Shown here piece by piece: positions 24,915 to 34,623 of a DNA stretch of 64,000 nt. A model generated the notes under the pieces. It saw nothing but the letters and a program-made list of their open reading frames with translations, made no database searches and was not told where the DNA came from. Each line of letters starts with the position of its first letter. Positions within the stretch are counted from its first letter, which is position 1. Made by a program: the position numbers and the translations under genes. This DNA comes from Pseudomonas sp. SST3 (GTDB taxonomy: Bacteria > Pseudomonadota > Gammaproteobacteria > Pseudomonadales > Pseudomonadaceae), in the NCBI RefSeq assembly GCF_003325755.1, contig NZ_QORI02000009.1, forward strand, positions 1 through 64,000, read 5' to 3'.

Positions 24915-25797
24915 TCGGCGACTACCAACAGCGCTGCCAGCAACGTGTCGACAACTGCCTCGATACGCTCTTCACCCCACCACGGCCACAGCTCGAGCGC
25001 CTTTACCAGGCCATGCGCTACAGCGTCATGAACGGCGGCAAGCGCGTGCGCCCACTGCTGGTTTACGCCGCCTGCGAGGCGCTCAAGGGCGATAGCGCCC
25101 AGGCCGATGGCGCCGCCTGCGCCGTCGAGCTGATCCATGCCTATTCGCTGGTGCATGACGACCTGCCGGCCATGGACGACGACGACTTGCGCCGCGGCCA
25201 GCCGACCACTCACAAGGCGTTCGACGAAGCCTGCGCGATCCTCGCCGGCGACGGCTTGCAAACCCTGGCCTTCGAAGTGCTGGCGACCGAGGCTCACAAC
25301 CCACAGGACCCGGCGCTGCGCCTGGAAATGGTCACCAGCCTCACCTGCGCGGCGGGTCGGCCGGGATGGTCGGCGGGCAGGCGATTGATCTCGGATCGGT
25401 CGGCCGCAAACTGGATCGTAATGCGCTGGAGCTGATGCACCGGCACAAAACCGGCGCGCTGATCGAAGCCAGCGTGCGCCTCGGCGCCCTGGCCAGCGGT
25501 CACTCCGATGCCGGCACGCTTGCCGCCTTGCAGCGCTACGCGCAGGCCATCGGCCTGGCGTTTCAAGTGCAGGACGACATCCTCGACGTGGAGAGCGATA
25601 CCGTCACGCTGGGCAAGCACCAGGGCGCCGATATCGCCCGCGACAAACCCACCTACCCGGCGCTTCTGGGCATGGACGCAGCCAAGTCCTACGCGCACGA
25701 ACTACGGGATACGGCGCTCGAAGCCATCGCGCCTTTCGGTGCCCCTGCCGAACCTTTGCGGCAATTGGCCCACTTCATCGTCGAACGCCGCAGCTGA
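24911..25797 (+). pseudogene. ispA: Farnesyl diphosphate synthase (IspA) with apparent -1 frameshift
   Basis: The first part (24911 to about 25357) encodes the N-terminal half with the first Asp-rich motif DDLPAMDDDD and GDGLQTLAFEVL. Beyond TCAAG the frame breaks, and the rest (from about 25360) continues in the next frame with AGMVGGQAIDLGSVG, HRHKTGALI, the second motif QDDILD and the family C-terminus. Restoring one base near 25358 (GGT-CG read as GGT-NCG) rejoins a full-length protein of about 295 residues without other loss. So this is a single one-base deletion or a sequencing error. IspA condenses IPP and DMAPP to FPP for quinones and undecaprenyl phosphate, so real loss would be costly. 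Confidence 0.9.
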
Positions 25798-25921
25798 ACT
25801 CGGGTAATGCGCAGCCGTGCCGCTGACAACAGCGGCGACGACCGTTGATGCCAGGGTCATTCTTCTCGCTGTAACCATCGGGTAAACTGCGGCTCTTTTT
25901 TCAGCCAAAACGATTCGCCCG

Positions 25922-27826
25922 ATGCCCAAGACGTTCCATGAGATTCCTCGGGTCCGCCCTGCGACGCCCGTCCTAGATCGCGCGGCCACTCCCGAGCAGC
26001 TGCGCCGGCTGGGCGAAGCGGAACTTGAAGAACTCGCCAACGAGCTGCGGCAGGACCTGCTGTACAGCGTCGGCCGGACCGGAGGGCACTTCGGCGCCGG
26101 ACTCGGCGTGATCGAGCTGACCATCGCCCTGCACTACATCTACGACACGCCGAGGGATCGCCTGGTGTGGGACGTCGGCCATCAGGCCTATCCGCACAAG
26201 ATCCTCACAGGGCGCCGCGAGCAGATGGGCAGCCTGCGCCAGAAGGACGGCCTCGCCGCGTTTCCACGCCGCAGTGAAAGCGACTACGACACCTTCGGCG
26301 TCGGCCACTCCAGCACCTCCATCAGCGCCGCGCTGGGCATGGCCATCGCCGCTCGCCTGCAGGGCAAGAAGCGCAAGTCCATCGCCGTAATCGGCGACGG
26401 CGCGCTCACCGCCGGCATGGCCTTCGAGGCCCTGAATCATGCACCTGAAGTCGGCGCCGACATGCTCGTCGTGCTCAACGACAACGACATGTCGATCTCG
26501 CGCAACGTCGGCGGCCTCTCCAACTACTTGGCCAAAATTCTCTCCAGCCGCACCTATTCGAGCATGCGCGAAGGGAGCAAGAAGGTCCTGTCACGCCTGC
26601 CGGGTGCCTGGGAAATCGCCCGCCGTACCGAGGAATATGCCAAGGGCATGCTGGTGCCCGGCACGCTGTTCGAGGAGCTTGGCTGGAACTACATCGGGCC
26701 CATCGACGGCCATGATCTTCCGACGTTGATCGCCACCCTGCGCAACATGCGCGATCTGCCCGGGCCGCAATTCCTGCATGTAGTGACCAAGAAAGGCAAA
26801 GGATTCGCTCCGGCGGAAGTCGATCCGATTACCTGGCATGCCATCAGCAAACTTGAACCCGTAGGCGGTCCGGTCACGCCGAAGAAACCCAGCGGTCCGA
26901 AATACTCGAACGTCTTTGGCCAATGGTTGTGCGACATGGCCGCCGCCGACCCGCGCCTGACCGGCATCACCCCGGCCATGAAGGAAGGCTCCGACCTGAT
27001 CGACTTCAGTGAGCGTTATCCGGATCGTTATTTCGACGTAGCCATCGCCGAGCAACATGCCGTGACCCTGGCGGCCGGCATGGCCTGCGAAGGTGCCAAG
27101 CCGGTGGTAGCGATCTATTCGACATTTCTGCAGCGCGCCTACGATCAGTTGATCCATGACGTCGCGGTACAAAACCTCGACGTGCTGTTCGCCATCGACC
27201 GCGCCGGTTTGGTCGGCGAAGACGGTCCGACCCATGCCGGCAGCTTCGATCTTTCCTATCTGCGCTGCATCCCCGGCATGCTGGTGATGACGCCCAGCGA
27301 TGAGAACGAGATGCGCCGCATGCTCACCACCGGCTATCACTTCGAAGGCCCGGCGGCGGTACGCTATCCGCGCGGCACCGGGCCGAACGCGATCATCGAG
27401 CCCGGCCTCGAGCCGCTGGAAATCGGCAAGGGCGTGGTGCGCCGTAAGGGTGGCAGCGGCAGCGGCCGACCGGTTGCTCTGCTGGTTTTCGGCGTGCAGC
27501 TGGCCGAAGCGCTACAGGTCGGCGAAACACTCGACGCCACCGTGGTCGACATGCGCTTCGTCAAGCCGCTGGACGAGGCGCTGGTGCGGCAAATGGCCGA
27601 TAGCCACGAACTGCTGGTGACCATCGAGGAAAACAGCATCATGGGCGGGGCCGGCAGTGCCGTCGGCGAGTTCCTCGCCGCTGAAAATCTGCAGAAGCCG
27701 ATCCTTCATCTGGGCCTGCCGGACTACTACGTCGAGCACGCCAAGCCCAGCGAGATGCTCAAGGAATGCGGGCTCGATGCCACCGGTATCGAAGCGGCGA
27801 TCCGCGCCCGGCTGGCTCAGCTCTGA
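25922..27826 (+). CDS. dxs: 1-deoxy-D-xylulose-5-phosphate synthase
   Basis: 634 residues, the normal length. The thiamine diphosphate motif [15 protein letters not shown] with downstream NDNDMSIS is at about 157-195, the transketolase pyrimidine-binding domain has [15 protein letters not shown] and [15 protein letters not shown], and the C-terminal domain has [13 protein letters not shown]. It joins pyruvate and glyceraldehyde 3-phosphate in the first step of the MEP isoprenoid pathway, also feeding thiamine and pyridoxal synthesis. It follows ispA by 124 bases and shares its strand. Cytoplasmic. Confidence 0.97.
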   Translation: MPKTFHEIPRVRPATPVLDRAATPEQLRRLGEAELEELANELRQDLLYSVGRTGGHFGAGLGVIELTIALHYIYDTPRDRLVWDVGHQAYPHKILTGRREQMGSLRQKDGLAAFPRRSESDYDTFGVGHSSTSISAALGMAIAARLQGKKRKSIAVIGDGALTAGMAFEALNHAPEVGADMLVVLNDNDMSISRNVGGLSNYLAKILSSRTYSSMREGSKKVLSRLPGAWEIARRTEEYAKGMLVPGTLFEELGWNYIGPIDGHDLPTLIATLRNMRDLPGPQFLHVVTKKGKGFAPAEVDPITWHAISKLEPVGGPVTPKKPSGPKYSNVFGQWLCDMAAADPRLTGITPAMKEGSDLIDFSERYPDRYFDVAIAEQHAVTLAAGMACEGAKPVVAIYSTFLQRAYDQLIHDVAVQNLDVLFAIDRAGLVGEDGPTHAGSFDLSYLRCIPGMLVMTPSDENEMRRMLTTGYHFEGPAAVRYPRGTGPNAIIEPGLEPLEIGKGVVRRKGGSGSGRPVALLVFGVQLAEALQVGETLDATVVDMRFVKPLDEALVRQMADSHELLVTIEENSIMGGAGSAVGEFLAAENLQKPILHLGLPDYYVEHAKPSEMLKECGLDATGIEAAIRARLAQL

Positions 27827-27833
27827 CACCCTG

Positions 27834-27863
27834 CTGCGCTGGGTACGCCTGTACTCAGCGCAG
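27834..27863 (+). terminator. Hairpin after dxs (weak terminator candidate)
   Basis: CTGCGCTG (27834-27841) pairs with CAGCGCAG (27856-27863), with an inner GTAC/GTAC pair. No T tract follows, so termination is uncertain. Confidence 0.4.
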
Positions 27864-28044
27864 CCTCCCGCCTGCTCGGCATTACCAAATCCGTCACATC
27901 ACGACGGCACACGGGTGCCTGCCAGTGCGTCGGCGTTCCTTCCCGCTACGCCTGGTCACGCCTCTCCTCGCGCAAACTTTTTCCCGGCGCCACGCGCTTT
28001 GCTTGTTTTTCTCCCGAGCAGCCCTTAAGGTTCCCGCGATTTCT

Positions 28045-28255
28045 GATCCGCCCAGGTGTGCACGACCGCAAGGTCCGCATTAAACGGGAAGCCGGTGCGC
28101 TCGATGAGCAAGGCCGGCGCTGCCCCCGCAACGGTAATCGACCGTGATCCCTTGGATCACCGCCTGCTCAACCGCCACTGTGCCCTGCATGGGAAGGCGA
28201 GCAGGGTGCGTGTCGAAAGCCCGGAGACCGGCCTGGCGGATTCGACTGGTGTTGC
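28045..28255 (+). ncRNA. Cobalamin (B12) riboswitch
   Basis: The leader holds the conserved cobalamin elements in order: AGGTGTGCACGACCGC, CGGGAAGCCGGTG, the B12 box region GCTGCCCCCGCAACGGTAA and GAAAGCCCGGAGACCGGCCTG. It lies directly upstream of btuB on the same strand, the classical arrangement, so adenosylcobalamin should shut off receptor synthesis. Outer limits are approximate. Confidence 0.95.
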
Positions 28256-28314
28256 GGAGGGCAGCACCGTCAAGCGCGGCTGTCTGTCTCTGTCCTCGCG
28301 CTTGTTCCTGCCCT

Positions 28315-28340
28315 CCTCAAAAGCGCTGTTCTTTTGAGGA
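28315..28340 (+). promoter_or_regulatory. Shine-Dalgarno-sequestering hairpin of the btuB leader
   Basis: CCTCAAAAG (28315-28323) pairs perfectly with CTTTTGAGG (28331-28339) over a 7-base loop. The 3' arm contains the GAGGA ribosome site of btuB (ATG 28350). No U tract follows, so this is a translational expression platform rather than a terminator. Confidence 0.75.
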
Positions 28341-28349
28341 TTGTTCCTG

Positions 28350-30215
28350 ATGAAAATGTCCCGTCTCGCGCTGGCTGTGGCGCTGTTACCCGGCGCACAG
28401 GCCGTTGCTGCCGATACCAGCCATGAACTGCCAAGCATGCTCGTCACCTCGGCCCGCCAAGCCGAACCGCGCACGCAGGCCACCGCTGCCAATACGGTGT
28501 TCTCCCGTGCGGATATCGAGCGGCTACAGGCACGTAGCGTGCCTGAATTGCTTCGCCGAGTACCCGGCGTCAGCTTTTCGAGCGCCGGCGGGGTACCTCA
28601 ACTATCCGTGCGCGGTACCAGTACAGCGCAAACGCTGGTTCTGGTCGATGGCCAGCGAATTGCTTCTTCGACCAGTGGCTTCGCCCGCCTCGACTATCTG
28701 GCCATCGACAATATCGAACGCGTCGAAGTTATCCGCGGTCCTCGCTCGTCGCTTTACGGTGCCGATGCCATCGGTGGCGTCATCCAGATCTTCACGCGCA
28801 GCGGTGAGCCGGGCTTGAATCCGCAAGTACGCCTGGCCGCCGGCAGCGACCACGCCTTCCAACGCAGCCTGAACCTATCCGGCGGTACCCAGCAGACCCG
28901 CGTGCACCTCGGGGCCAGCCTCGATGAGCGCGAGGGTTTCGATGCCACCCGTGACGAGCGTGGTGCCGACCGCGACGACGATGGCCAGCGCACCAAGGCG
29001 CTGCACCTGAAGCTGGATCACCAGTTCGACGCCAACTGGAGGGCGGGCCTGAGCCTCAACGACCAGCGCGGCGAGAATGAGTACGACGACGCCTACGAAT
29101 TCGCCCCCGGCGCACCTCAGGACGAGTTTCGAGTCAGCAGCTATAGCGGCTATCTAGACGGGCAACTGAGCGATGCGTGGAACAGCCGTTTGGAGCTGGG
29201 TCGCAGCTTCGACCGCAACCGCGCGGTGGACTCGGCCTATAACGACAGCCTGCTGGAAACCACCCGCCACTCGGCCGCCTGGGTCAACCGCTTCTCGCTC
29301 ACCGAACAACAGCAGCTAGCGCTCGGGACCGACTGGTACGAGGATCGCCTGGATACCACCACGGCCTATCAGGAAGACAGCCGCGACAATCTCGCCTTCT
29401 TCGCCCAGCACAGCTATCAGGGCGACGACTTCGGTACCGAGCTGGGCCTGCGCCACGATGACAACCAGCAGTTCGGCAGCCACAACAGCTGGAACGCAGC
29501 CTTCAGCTTGCCAGTCGGCCAATCGCAGCGATGGATACTGAGCTATGGCGAAGGCTTTCGCGCGCCAACCTTCACCGACCTCTACGCACCACCGGCCTGG
29601 GGACCCAACCCGGACCTGGAACCGGAGACCTCGAAGACCTACGAGCTGCAGTGGCGCGCCGATTTCAACGGTACGCTGCTCGAAGCATCGCTCTACCGCA
29701 CCGACGTTGAAGACATGATCGCTTGGGGCGGTCGTCAGATCGAAAACATAAACCACGCTCGAATCAACGGGTTCGAGGCCAGCGCGGCCGGTGAGCTGCT
29801 GGGTTGGCAAGCCAATCTCGGACTGAGCATCATCGATCCACGCGACCGGGACAGCGACCGGGTGCTGCCACGTCGTGCCAAGCGCACCTTGAGCCTTGAT
29901 CTGGACCGCCAGTTCGGCACGATCGGCGTCGGTGCGACCTGGCAGGCGTTCAGCCAACGCTTTGATGATGGCCCTGTCAACACCAATTTCCAGTCCGAGC
30001 GCAGCACCATTCCGGGTTATGCGGTACTGGACCTGCGCACCAGCTGGCAGGCCACGCCTGAACTGCGTTGGGAGGCCAAGCTGGCGAACGTACTGGACAA
30101 GGACTACCACCAAGCGCTGTACCAGCGCACCTTCGCCGACATGGACAGCGTTTATGGTTACCGCGAACAGGGCCGCACCGGCCTACTCGCAGTCATCTGG
30201 ACGCCAGTGCTGTAA
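28350..30215 (+). CDS. btuB: TonB-dependent vitamin B12 outer-membrane receptor
   Basis: 621 residues from ATG 28350 with GAGGA 9 bases upstream. A signal peptide (KMSRLALAVALLPGAQAVAA) is followed by a TonB-box-like LPSMLVTSA, the plug domain (VPELLRRVPGV...VRGTSTAQTLVLVDGQRI...VIRGPRSSLYGADAIGGVI) and a 22-strand barrel ending in an aromatic-hydrophobic C-terminus (GLLAVIWTPVL). It imports cobalamin across the outer membrane with TonB energy. The B12 riboswitch upstream fixes the ligand. Convergent with btuF. Confidence 0.94.
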   Translation: MKMSRLALAVALLPGAQAVAADTSHELPSMLVTSARQAEPRTQATAANTVFSRADIERLQARSVPELLRRVPGVSFSSAGGVPQLSVRGTSTAQTLVLVDGQRIASSTSGFARLDYLAIDNIERVEVIRGPRSSLYGADAIGGVIQIFTRSGEPGLNPQVRLAAGSDHAFQRSLNLSGGTQQTRVHLGASLDEREGFDATRDERGADRDDDGQRTKALHLKLDHQFDANWRAGLSLNDQRGENEYDDAYEFAPGAPQDEFRVSSYSGYLDGQLSDAWNSRLELGRSFDRNRAVDSAYNDSLLETTRHSAAWVNRFSLTEQQQLALGTDWYEDRLDTTTAYQEDSRDNLAFFAQHSYQGDDFGTELGLRHDDNQQFGSHNSWNAAFSLPVGQSQRWILSYGEGFRAPTFTDLYAPPAWGPNPDLEPETSKTYELQWRADFNGTLLEASLYRTDVEDMIAWGGRQIENINHARINGFEASAAGELLGWQANLGLSIIDPRDRDSDRVLPRRAKRTLSLDLDRQFGTIGVGATWQAFSQRFDDGPVNTNFQSERSTIPGYAVLDLRTSWQATPELRWEAKLANVLDKDYHQALYQRTFADMDSVYGYREQGRTGLLAVIWTPVL

Positions 30216-30238
30216 CGCACCTCAACGGTGGCGCTCGT

Positions 30239-31042
30239 TCAGGGCGCCGCCCGCGCCATCACCGCGCAGAGCTTCCCGATCGCCCCGAGCATCTGGAAGC
30301 TAGGCCTTTCCAGCCCCTTGTCGGGCACTTCCCAAAGTTGCCCCTTGCGCACCGCAGCCAGCTGCGGCCAGGTCTTCCATTCGGATAACTGTGCGCCGCT
30401 ACCCGCCAGAATCACTTCAGGGTTGCGCGACAGCACGGACTCGATGCTGACCTGAGGCGCTGGCAGCAGGAGATCGGCAAACACATTGCGGCCGCCGCAG
30501 ACTTCGATGGCATCGCTGATGATTTGTCGACCGCCGAGTGTGTACAGCGGGCGGTTCCAGATCTGATAGAAGACCGCCAGCGGTTGCTCACGGTGGTAAC
30601 GCCGGCGCAACTGACCCAGCCCCTGCTCGAAACGTCGCGCCAGCGCCCGTCCCTGCTCACCCCGCCCAACCCGCTCGCCAATCATTGCGAACTGCTCGGC
30701 CAGCTGGGCGAGCGACACCGGCTGCGCAACCAGCACCGGTATGCCGAACTGCGCCAACTGGTCGCGTTGTGCGTGGCTGATGCTGTCCGGCCGGAGCAAT
30801 ACCAGCGTTGGCTGCAACGCTAGCAAGGTTTCCATTTCCAGCTGGCCCAGGCGTCCCACGGATGGCAAACCGACCAGCGCGCCCGGCCGCTCGCCACCGT
30901 CGAGCACGCCCACCAGCAGATCGACGGCGTCCAGCTCCAGCATGATTTCACTCAGCGAGGGCGCCAGGCTGACGACCCGCTCGGAGGCGCTAAGCAGCGG
31001 CGAAAGTAACGACACCACGACCAGCAACGCTACTCGCATCAT
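30239..31042 (-). CDS. btuF: Cobalamin-binding periplasmic protein (BtuF-like)
   Basis: 267 residues with a signal peptide ([20 protein letters not shown]). The class III binding-protein fold shows RVVSLAPSLSEIML, VGRLGQLEMETLLALQPTLVLL, YTLGGRQIISDAIEVCGGRNVF and SIESVLSRNPEVIL. It would hand B12 to the inner-membrane ABC importer, whose permease and ATPase genes are not here. Its ATG lies in the stop of the upstream membrane-protein gene (ATGA overlap). Confidence 0.88.
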   Translation of the reverse strand: MMRVALLVVVSLLSPLLSASERVVSLAPSLSEIMLELDAVDLLVGVLDGGERPGALVGLPSVGRLGQLEMETLLALQPTLVLLRPDSISHAQRDQLAQFGIPVLVAQPVSLAQLAEQFAMIGERVGRGEQGRALARRFEQGLGQLRRRYHREQPLAVFYQIWNRPLYTLGGRQIISDAIEVCGGRNVFADLLLPAPQVSIESVLSRNPEVILAGSGAQLSEWKTWPQLAAVRKGQLWEVPDKGLERPSFQMLGAIGKLCAVMARAAP

Positions 31043-31458
31043 TGCAGCTGACGCGGAATGCGATAGAGCACTAGCAGCACCAGGCTGCCACAGACCAACA
31101 GCACCTGTGCGACGGGCTCAAGCCCGAGCGGCGCCCCGATCGCCGCCAGCCAAGCCGGTAGCGCTGCGATCCACAGTGCCCGCAACCGAACGGCACGCAG
31201 CGCCATCCATGCCGACGATTCGTCCCCGGTATCCAAACCCTTTTCGGTGGCGATCAAGGCGTGCTTGTAGGCGGTGAAGCGGGGCAAATTGAGAAACAGC
31301 GAGGCCAGACCGATGATGAACAGCGGCAAGGCGAGCGACTCGCCGAAGCGGCCAGCCAGCTCGGGAAGCTGGCGACTGATGAGCACCGGGGCTATGACCA
31401 GCAGCAGAGACAGCCAGCCATCGCGAGAAAGCTGGCGGCGGGCGGCCGTACGGTTCAC
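31039..31458 (-). CDS. Small multi-helix membrane protein of unknown function
   Basis: 139 residues with about four hydrophobic segments (near 16-30, 42-58, 92-108 and 113-132) and the loop [22 protein letters not shown]. No domain that I recognise. It overlaps ribA upstream and btuF downstream by four bases each, so it is part of a tightly coupled ribA-membrane protein-btuF operon. Its context between riboflavin and cobalamin genes does not settle its role. Confidence 0.75.
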   Translation of the reverse strand: MNRTAARRQLSRDGWLSLLLVIAPVLISRQLPELAGRFGESLALPLFIIGLASLFLNLPRFTAYKHALIATEKGLDTGDESSAWMALRAVRLRALWIAALPAWLAAIGAPLGLEPVAQVLLVCGSLVLLVLYRIPRQLQ

Positions 31459-32072
31459 GACTGCTCGGCTTCGCCCTGATGGATCTCGCCGAGCATATGG
31501 CCGAGCTTGCCGGCCTTGGTGGCGAGATACTTGTGGTTGTGCGGATTGTGAGCAATCTCGAGCGGCATGCGCTCGGCGACGCGGATACCGAAGCCCTGCA
31601 GCGCCTTGACCTTGCGCGGGTTGTTGGTCATCAGCTTGATTTCGGAAATGCCCAGATGCTCGAGCATCGGCAGGCAGATCGCGTAATCGCGCATATCAGG
31701 CGCGAAGCCAAGGCGCTCGTTGGCCTCGACGGTATCGGCACCACCGTCCTGCAGCTCGTAGGCTCGGATCTTGTTCAGCAGGCCGATGCCACGACCCTCC
31801 TGGCGAAGATAGAGCAGCGCGCCGCGCCCTTCTTCCGAAATCGCACGCAGTGCGGCTTCCAATTGAAAGCCACAATCGCAGCGCAAACTGAATAGGGCAT
31901 CGCCCGTCAGACATTCAGAGTGCAGGCGCCCCAACACGGGCTTGCCATCGGCAACATCGCCCAGCGTCAGTACGACATGCTCTTTGCCGGTGTCCTGATC
32001 GAGAAACCCATGCATGGTGAACACACCGAACGGCGTCGGCAATTTGGAAGCGGCGACGAACACGACAGACAC
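31455..32072 (-). CDS. ribA: GTP cyclohydrolase II
   Basis: 205 residues, standard length. The zinc site is complete: [21 protein letters not shown]; the GTP-binding and catalytic stretch [21 protein letters not shown] and the [10 protein letters not shown] motif are intact. It opens the GTP imidazole ring and releases formate in the first riboflavin step. This is the functional cyclohydrolase of the window, since the RibA-like half of ribBA lacks the cysteines. It is separate from the riboswitch-controlled operon. Confidence 0.97.
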   Translation of the reverse strand: MSVVFVAASKLPTPFGVFTMHGFLDQDTGKEHVVLTLGDVADGKPVLGRLHSECLTGDALFSLRCDCGFQLEAALRAISEEGRGALLYLRQEGRGIGLLNKIRAYELQDGGADTVEANERLGFAPDMRDYAICLPMLEHLGISEIKLMTNNPRKVKALQGFGIRVAERMPLEIAHNPHNHKYLATKAGKLGHMLGEIHQGEAEQS

Positions 32073-32120
32073 CGGAGAAACTCCAGAAGGCAGAAAGCGG
32101 ACATTGTAACAGCAACCGCA

Positions 32121-32162
32121 AGCTGGAAGCTGGAAGCTGGAAGCTGGAAGCTGGAAGCTGGA
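32121..32162. repeat. Heptanucleotide tandem repeat AGCTGGA x 6
   Basis: Six exact copies of AGCTGGA upstream of ribA on the minus strand. On the other strand the unit reads AGCTTCC, one base from the AGCTTCA-type array at 51071-51111. Confidence 0.95.
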
Positions 32163-32264
32163 AGCGAATCAGTATGGCGGCGCCCAGCGCCTGGCAAGCC
32201 TAACCGCTGCTGTACGATCTATGGTAGCTAGAGCTTCAGCCTTTTCGCTGCAAGCTGTGCCTTC

Positions 32265-32912
32265 TCAGATCTTCGACTCGAGCTTCAGCACACCTTGATC
32301 CTCGCGCCAGCTGACTCGACCGAGAAAGCTCATGCCCAGCAGCGCGTCAGACGGAGCCGCACCCTCCACGACTACTGCCTCGACACCCAGCACATCAATT
32401 GTGCCGACCTTGACGCTATTGAGCTGCACTCGCCAGGCCTTTGCGGTGCCGCTGGCCGTATTGACCACCATCTGCCGGCCATCGACCCGATAGTCGATGC
32501 CCAAACGTCGCGCCTGGATCTCATTGATCGCCACGGAGGTAGCGCCGGTATCGACGAGAAACTGCACTGGCTGCGCGTTGATCGAGCCGGCCACCCAGTA
32601 ATGACCGCCCTGCCCCTGAGCGATGCTCAATTGTCGCCGTTCGGGCTCGGCGAAACCGGCGCTGAGTTCGCGGCTTAATCCATATTGGCGCTCGATACCC
32701 TCGACGCGCAGCACCGCACCTTTCGAGTCGGCGCTCAGCACTTCCACGCCGCCCGGCCCCACCTGACCCACCCGAACCAGTTTGCGTTGGCCATCGACAT
32801 TCAACACGGCAGCGCCAGGAAACAAGCCAACCACCTGCACCCGCGGCGCCGCCGCGCTGCCATACGAAAAAAGCAAGAGGTTGGCGGCGAGCATCAAGAC
32901 AATGGCGCGCAT
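32265..32912 (-). CDS. Retropepsin-like aspartic protease family protein (TIGR02281-type)
   Basis: 215 residues from the ATG at 32912, which has AAGGAAG upstream and begins a signal peptide (MRAIVLMLAANLLLFSYGSAA). The C-terminal half carries FLVDTGATSVAINEIQARRLG, the DTGA active-site motif, and ALLGMSFLGRVSW, the second family motif. Such proteins are predicted periplasmic, clan AA aspartic peptidases. It is distinct in sequence from the retropepsin-like protein at 18919. A longer start at 32987 would precede the signal peptide with a charged stretch and is unlikely. Confidence 0.85.
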   Translation of the reverse strand: MRAIVLMLAANLLLFSYGSAAAPRVQVVGLFPGAAVLNVDGQRKLVRVGQVGPGGVEVLSADSKGAVLRVEGIERQYGLSRELSAGFAEPERRQLSIAQGQGGHYWVAGSINAQPVQFLVDTGATSVAINEIQARRLGIDYRVDGRQMVVNTASGTAKAWRVQLNSVKVGTIDVLGVEAVVVEGAAPSDALLGMSFLGRVSWREDQGVLKLESKI

Positions 32913-33108
32913 CAGCGGAGCTTCCTTGAGACGGGTAGGTCGGCATTCTTCCATGAGCCTGACCACCCTTACAGCGACCAGACGCACAGCTTGAGCCAGG
33001 CGGCCTTTGCGGTAATCCGTTTATCCATAGCTCAAGCCTGCCCGAAACCTCGCCGCAGCTTCACAGATAGGCCCAAATCGGCGAACTTGAGGTTACCAGC
33101 TAACAGCT

Positions 33109-33609
33109 CTAGCCCAACCACAACACCGCAAGGTGCATCAGGCCGCAAGCGGCCAAGCCGGCGAGAATGTCGTCGAGCATGATGCCCAGCCCGCCGTGAA
33201 TCTGCCGATCGACCCAACTGATCGGCCAAGGCTTGAGGATATCCAACAGGCGAAATACGACGAAGCCGAGCAGCAACCAGTACCAGCCTGCGGGAACCAG
33301 CCAGAAGGTGATCCAGATGCCGGCGAACTCATCCCAGACGATACCTTCATGGTCATGCACCCCCAGATCCTGGGCGACCTTACCGCACAGCCAGATGCCG
33401 AACAGCATGCTGGCGATGATCACCAGCCCGTAGCCCCAGCCTGGCAAGGCCTGCCACAGCGGCACGAACGCCAGGGCCGCCAGCGAACCCCAGGTGCCGG
33501 GCGCCTTCGGCAGCGTTCCAGAGCCCAAGCCGAACGCCAGGTTGTGCCAGGGGTTGCTCCATACCGAGAGTGGAATCGGTTCGGCGGTGGGCTGCAGCGA
33601 ATCAGTCAA
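33109..33609 (-). CDS. pgpA: Phosphatidylglycerophosphatase A
   Basis: 166 residues. The family pattern AFGLGSGTLPKAPGTWGSLAAL, then HDHEGIVWDEFAGIW and DDILAGL, supplies the acidic metal-binding residues; three to four membrane helices. It dephosphorylates phosphatidylglycerol phosphate to make PG at the inner membrane. It follows thiL in the ribE-ribBA-ribH-nusB-thiL-pgpA series, the usual Pseudomonas order. Confidence 0.95.
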   Translation of the reverse strand: MTDSLQPTAEPIPLSVWSNPWHNLAFGLGSGTLPKAPGTWGSLAALAFVPLWQALPGWGYGLVIIASMLFGIWLCGKVAQDLGVHDHEGIVWDEFAGIWITFWLVPAGWYWLLLGFVVFRLLDILKPWPISWVDRQIHGGLGIMLDDILAGLAACGLMHLAVLWLG

Positions 33610-33649
33610 ACGGCTGTCCTCTCTATTCTGGCGGAGCTATCCGAGCCGC

Positions 33650-34609
33650 TCAGCCACTGAAATGGTTGTAACCCTGACTGGCGAGAGTGATCGCCTGGCC
33701 ATCGGCATTCAGCAGCTGCACGCCCGTTCCGGCTGCAACATGCCCGATCACATGAAGCGACCAGCCATCGGCCTGCAGGGCCGGCAGCTGTTCGGCGGGC
33801 AAGGTAAATGCCAGCACGTAATCATCACCGCCCGTCAGGCCATGCTGCAGTGCTTGATCATGTCCAGCGAACCGTACCAGGGCGTCCGACAAGGGTAGCT
33901 TCTGCTGTTCGATGCACAACAAAACGCCGGACGCGGCGGCGATATGTCCGCAGTCAGCCAGCAGACCGTCGGAAATATCCAGTGCCGCGCTCGCCTTGCC
34001 GCGCAATGCCTGCCCCAGCGCCAGCTGTGGTTGCGGCAACCAGTAGCGCCTGAGCAGCGCCGCCGCTTCGGCGGTGCCCTGCTCGCGCTCACCCAGCACG
34101 ATCGGCAGCGCGCCAGCTGCATCGCCAAGAGCCCCACCGACACAAAGCAGATCGCCCGGCTGCGCGCCGCTGCGCAGTAGCGCCTGGCCGGCTGGTACCC
34201 GCCCGAACACCGTCAGGGTCATGCTCAGCGGGCCACGCGTGGTATCGCCGCCAATCAGGCGCATGGCACAGCCCGCCGCCATCGCGTCGAGGCCACGAGC
34301 GAACTTGGATAGCCAACCGGGATCGGCCGCAGGAAGGGTCAGGGCGAGGGTAAAACCGATGGGCGTCGCGCCCATGCCGGCCAGATCGCTGGCAGAAACC
34401 GCCAGCGCACGCTGGCCAAGCAGGTAGGGATCGCAGGGATCGGGGAAGTGCACGCCGGCGACTAGCGTGTCGCTGGAAACCGCCAAATGCTCGCCCGCTG
34501 GCAAAGCCAGCAAGGCGCAGTCATCTCCGATGCCCAACGCCACATCACCGCCCGCCCTGGCGCAAGCGGCGGCGGCGAAGTAGTGGCGGATCAGCTCGAA
34601 CTCACCCAT
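33650..34609 (-). CDS. thiL: Thiamine-monophosphate kinase
   Basis: 319 residues. The PurM-like ATP-grasp family features are clear: GIGDDCALLALPAGEHLAVSSDTLVAGVHF near the N-terminus (Mg2+ ligands), GDTTRGPLSMTLTVFG, DISDGLLADCGHIA and GGDDYVLAFT. It phosphorylates thiamine monophosphate to the active diphosphate. It lies 14 bases after nusB in the same operon. Confidence 0.96.
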   Translation of the reverse strand: MGEFELIRHYFAAAACARAGGDVALGIGDDCALLALPAGEHLAVSSDTLVAGVHFPDPCDPYLLGQRALAVSASDLAGMGATPIGFTLALTLPAADPGWLSKFARGLDAMAAGCAMRLIGGDTTRGPLSMTLTVFGRVPAGQALLRSGAQPGDLLCVGGALGDAAGALPIVLGEREQGTAEAAALLRRYWLPQPQLALGQALRGKASAALDISDGLLADCGHIAAASGVLLCIEQQKLPLSDALVRFAGHDQALQHGLTGGDDYVLAFTLPAEQLPALQADGWSLHVIGHVAAGTGVQLLNADGQAITLASQGYNHFSG

Positions 34610-34623
34610 CAGGCCGTGCAGGC

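Noticed and set aside
25366..25797. Second half of ispA as a separate gene starting at ATG 25366
   Set aside because: Sequence continues IspA exactly after a one-base shift; the ATG is the internal Met of AGMVGG.
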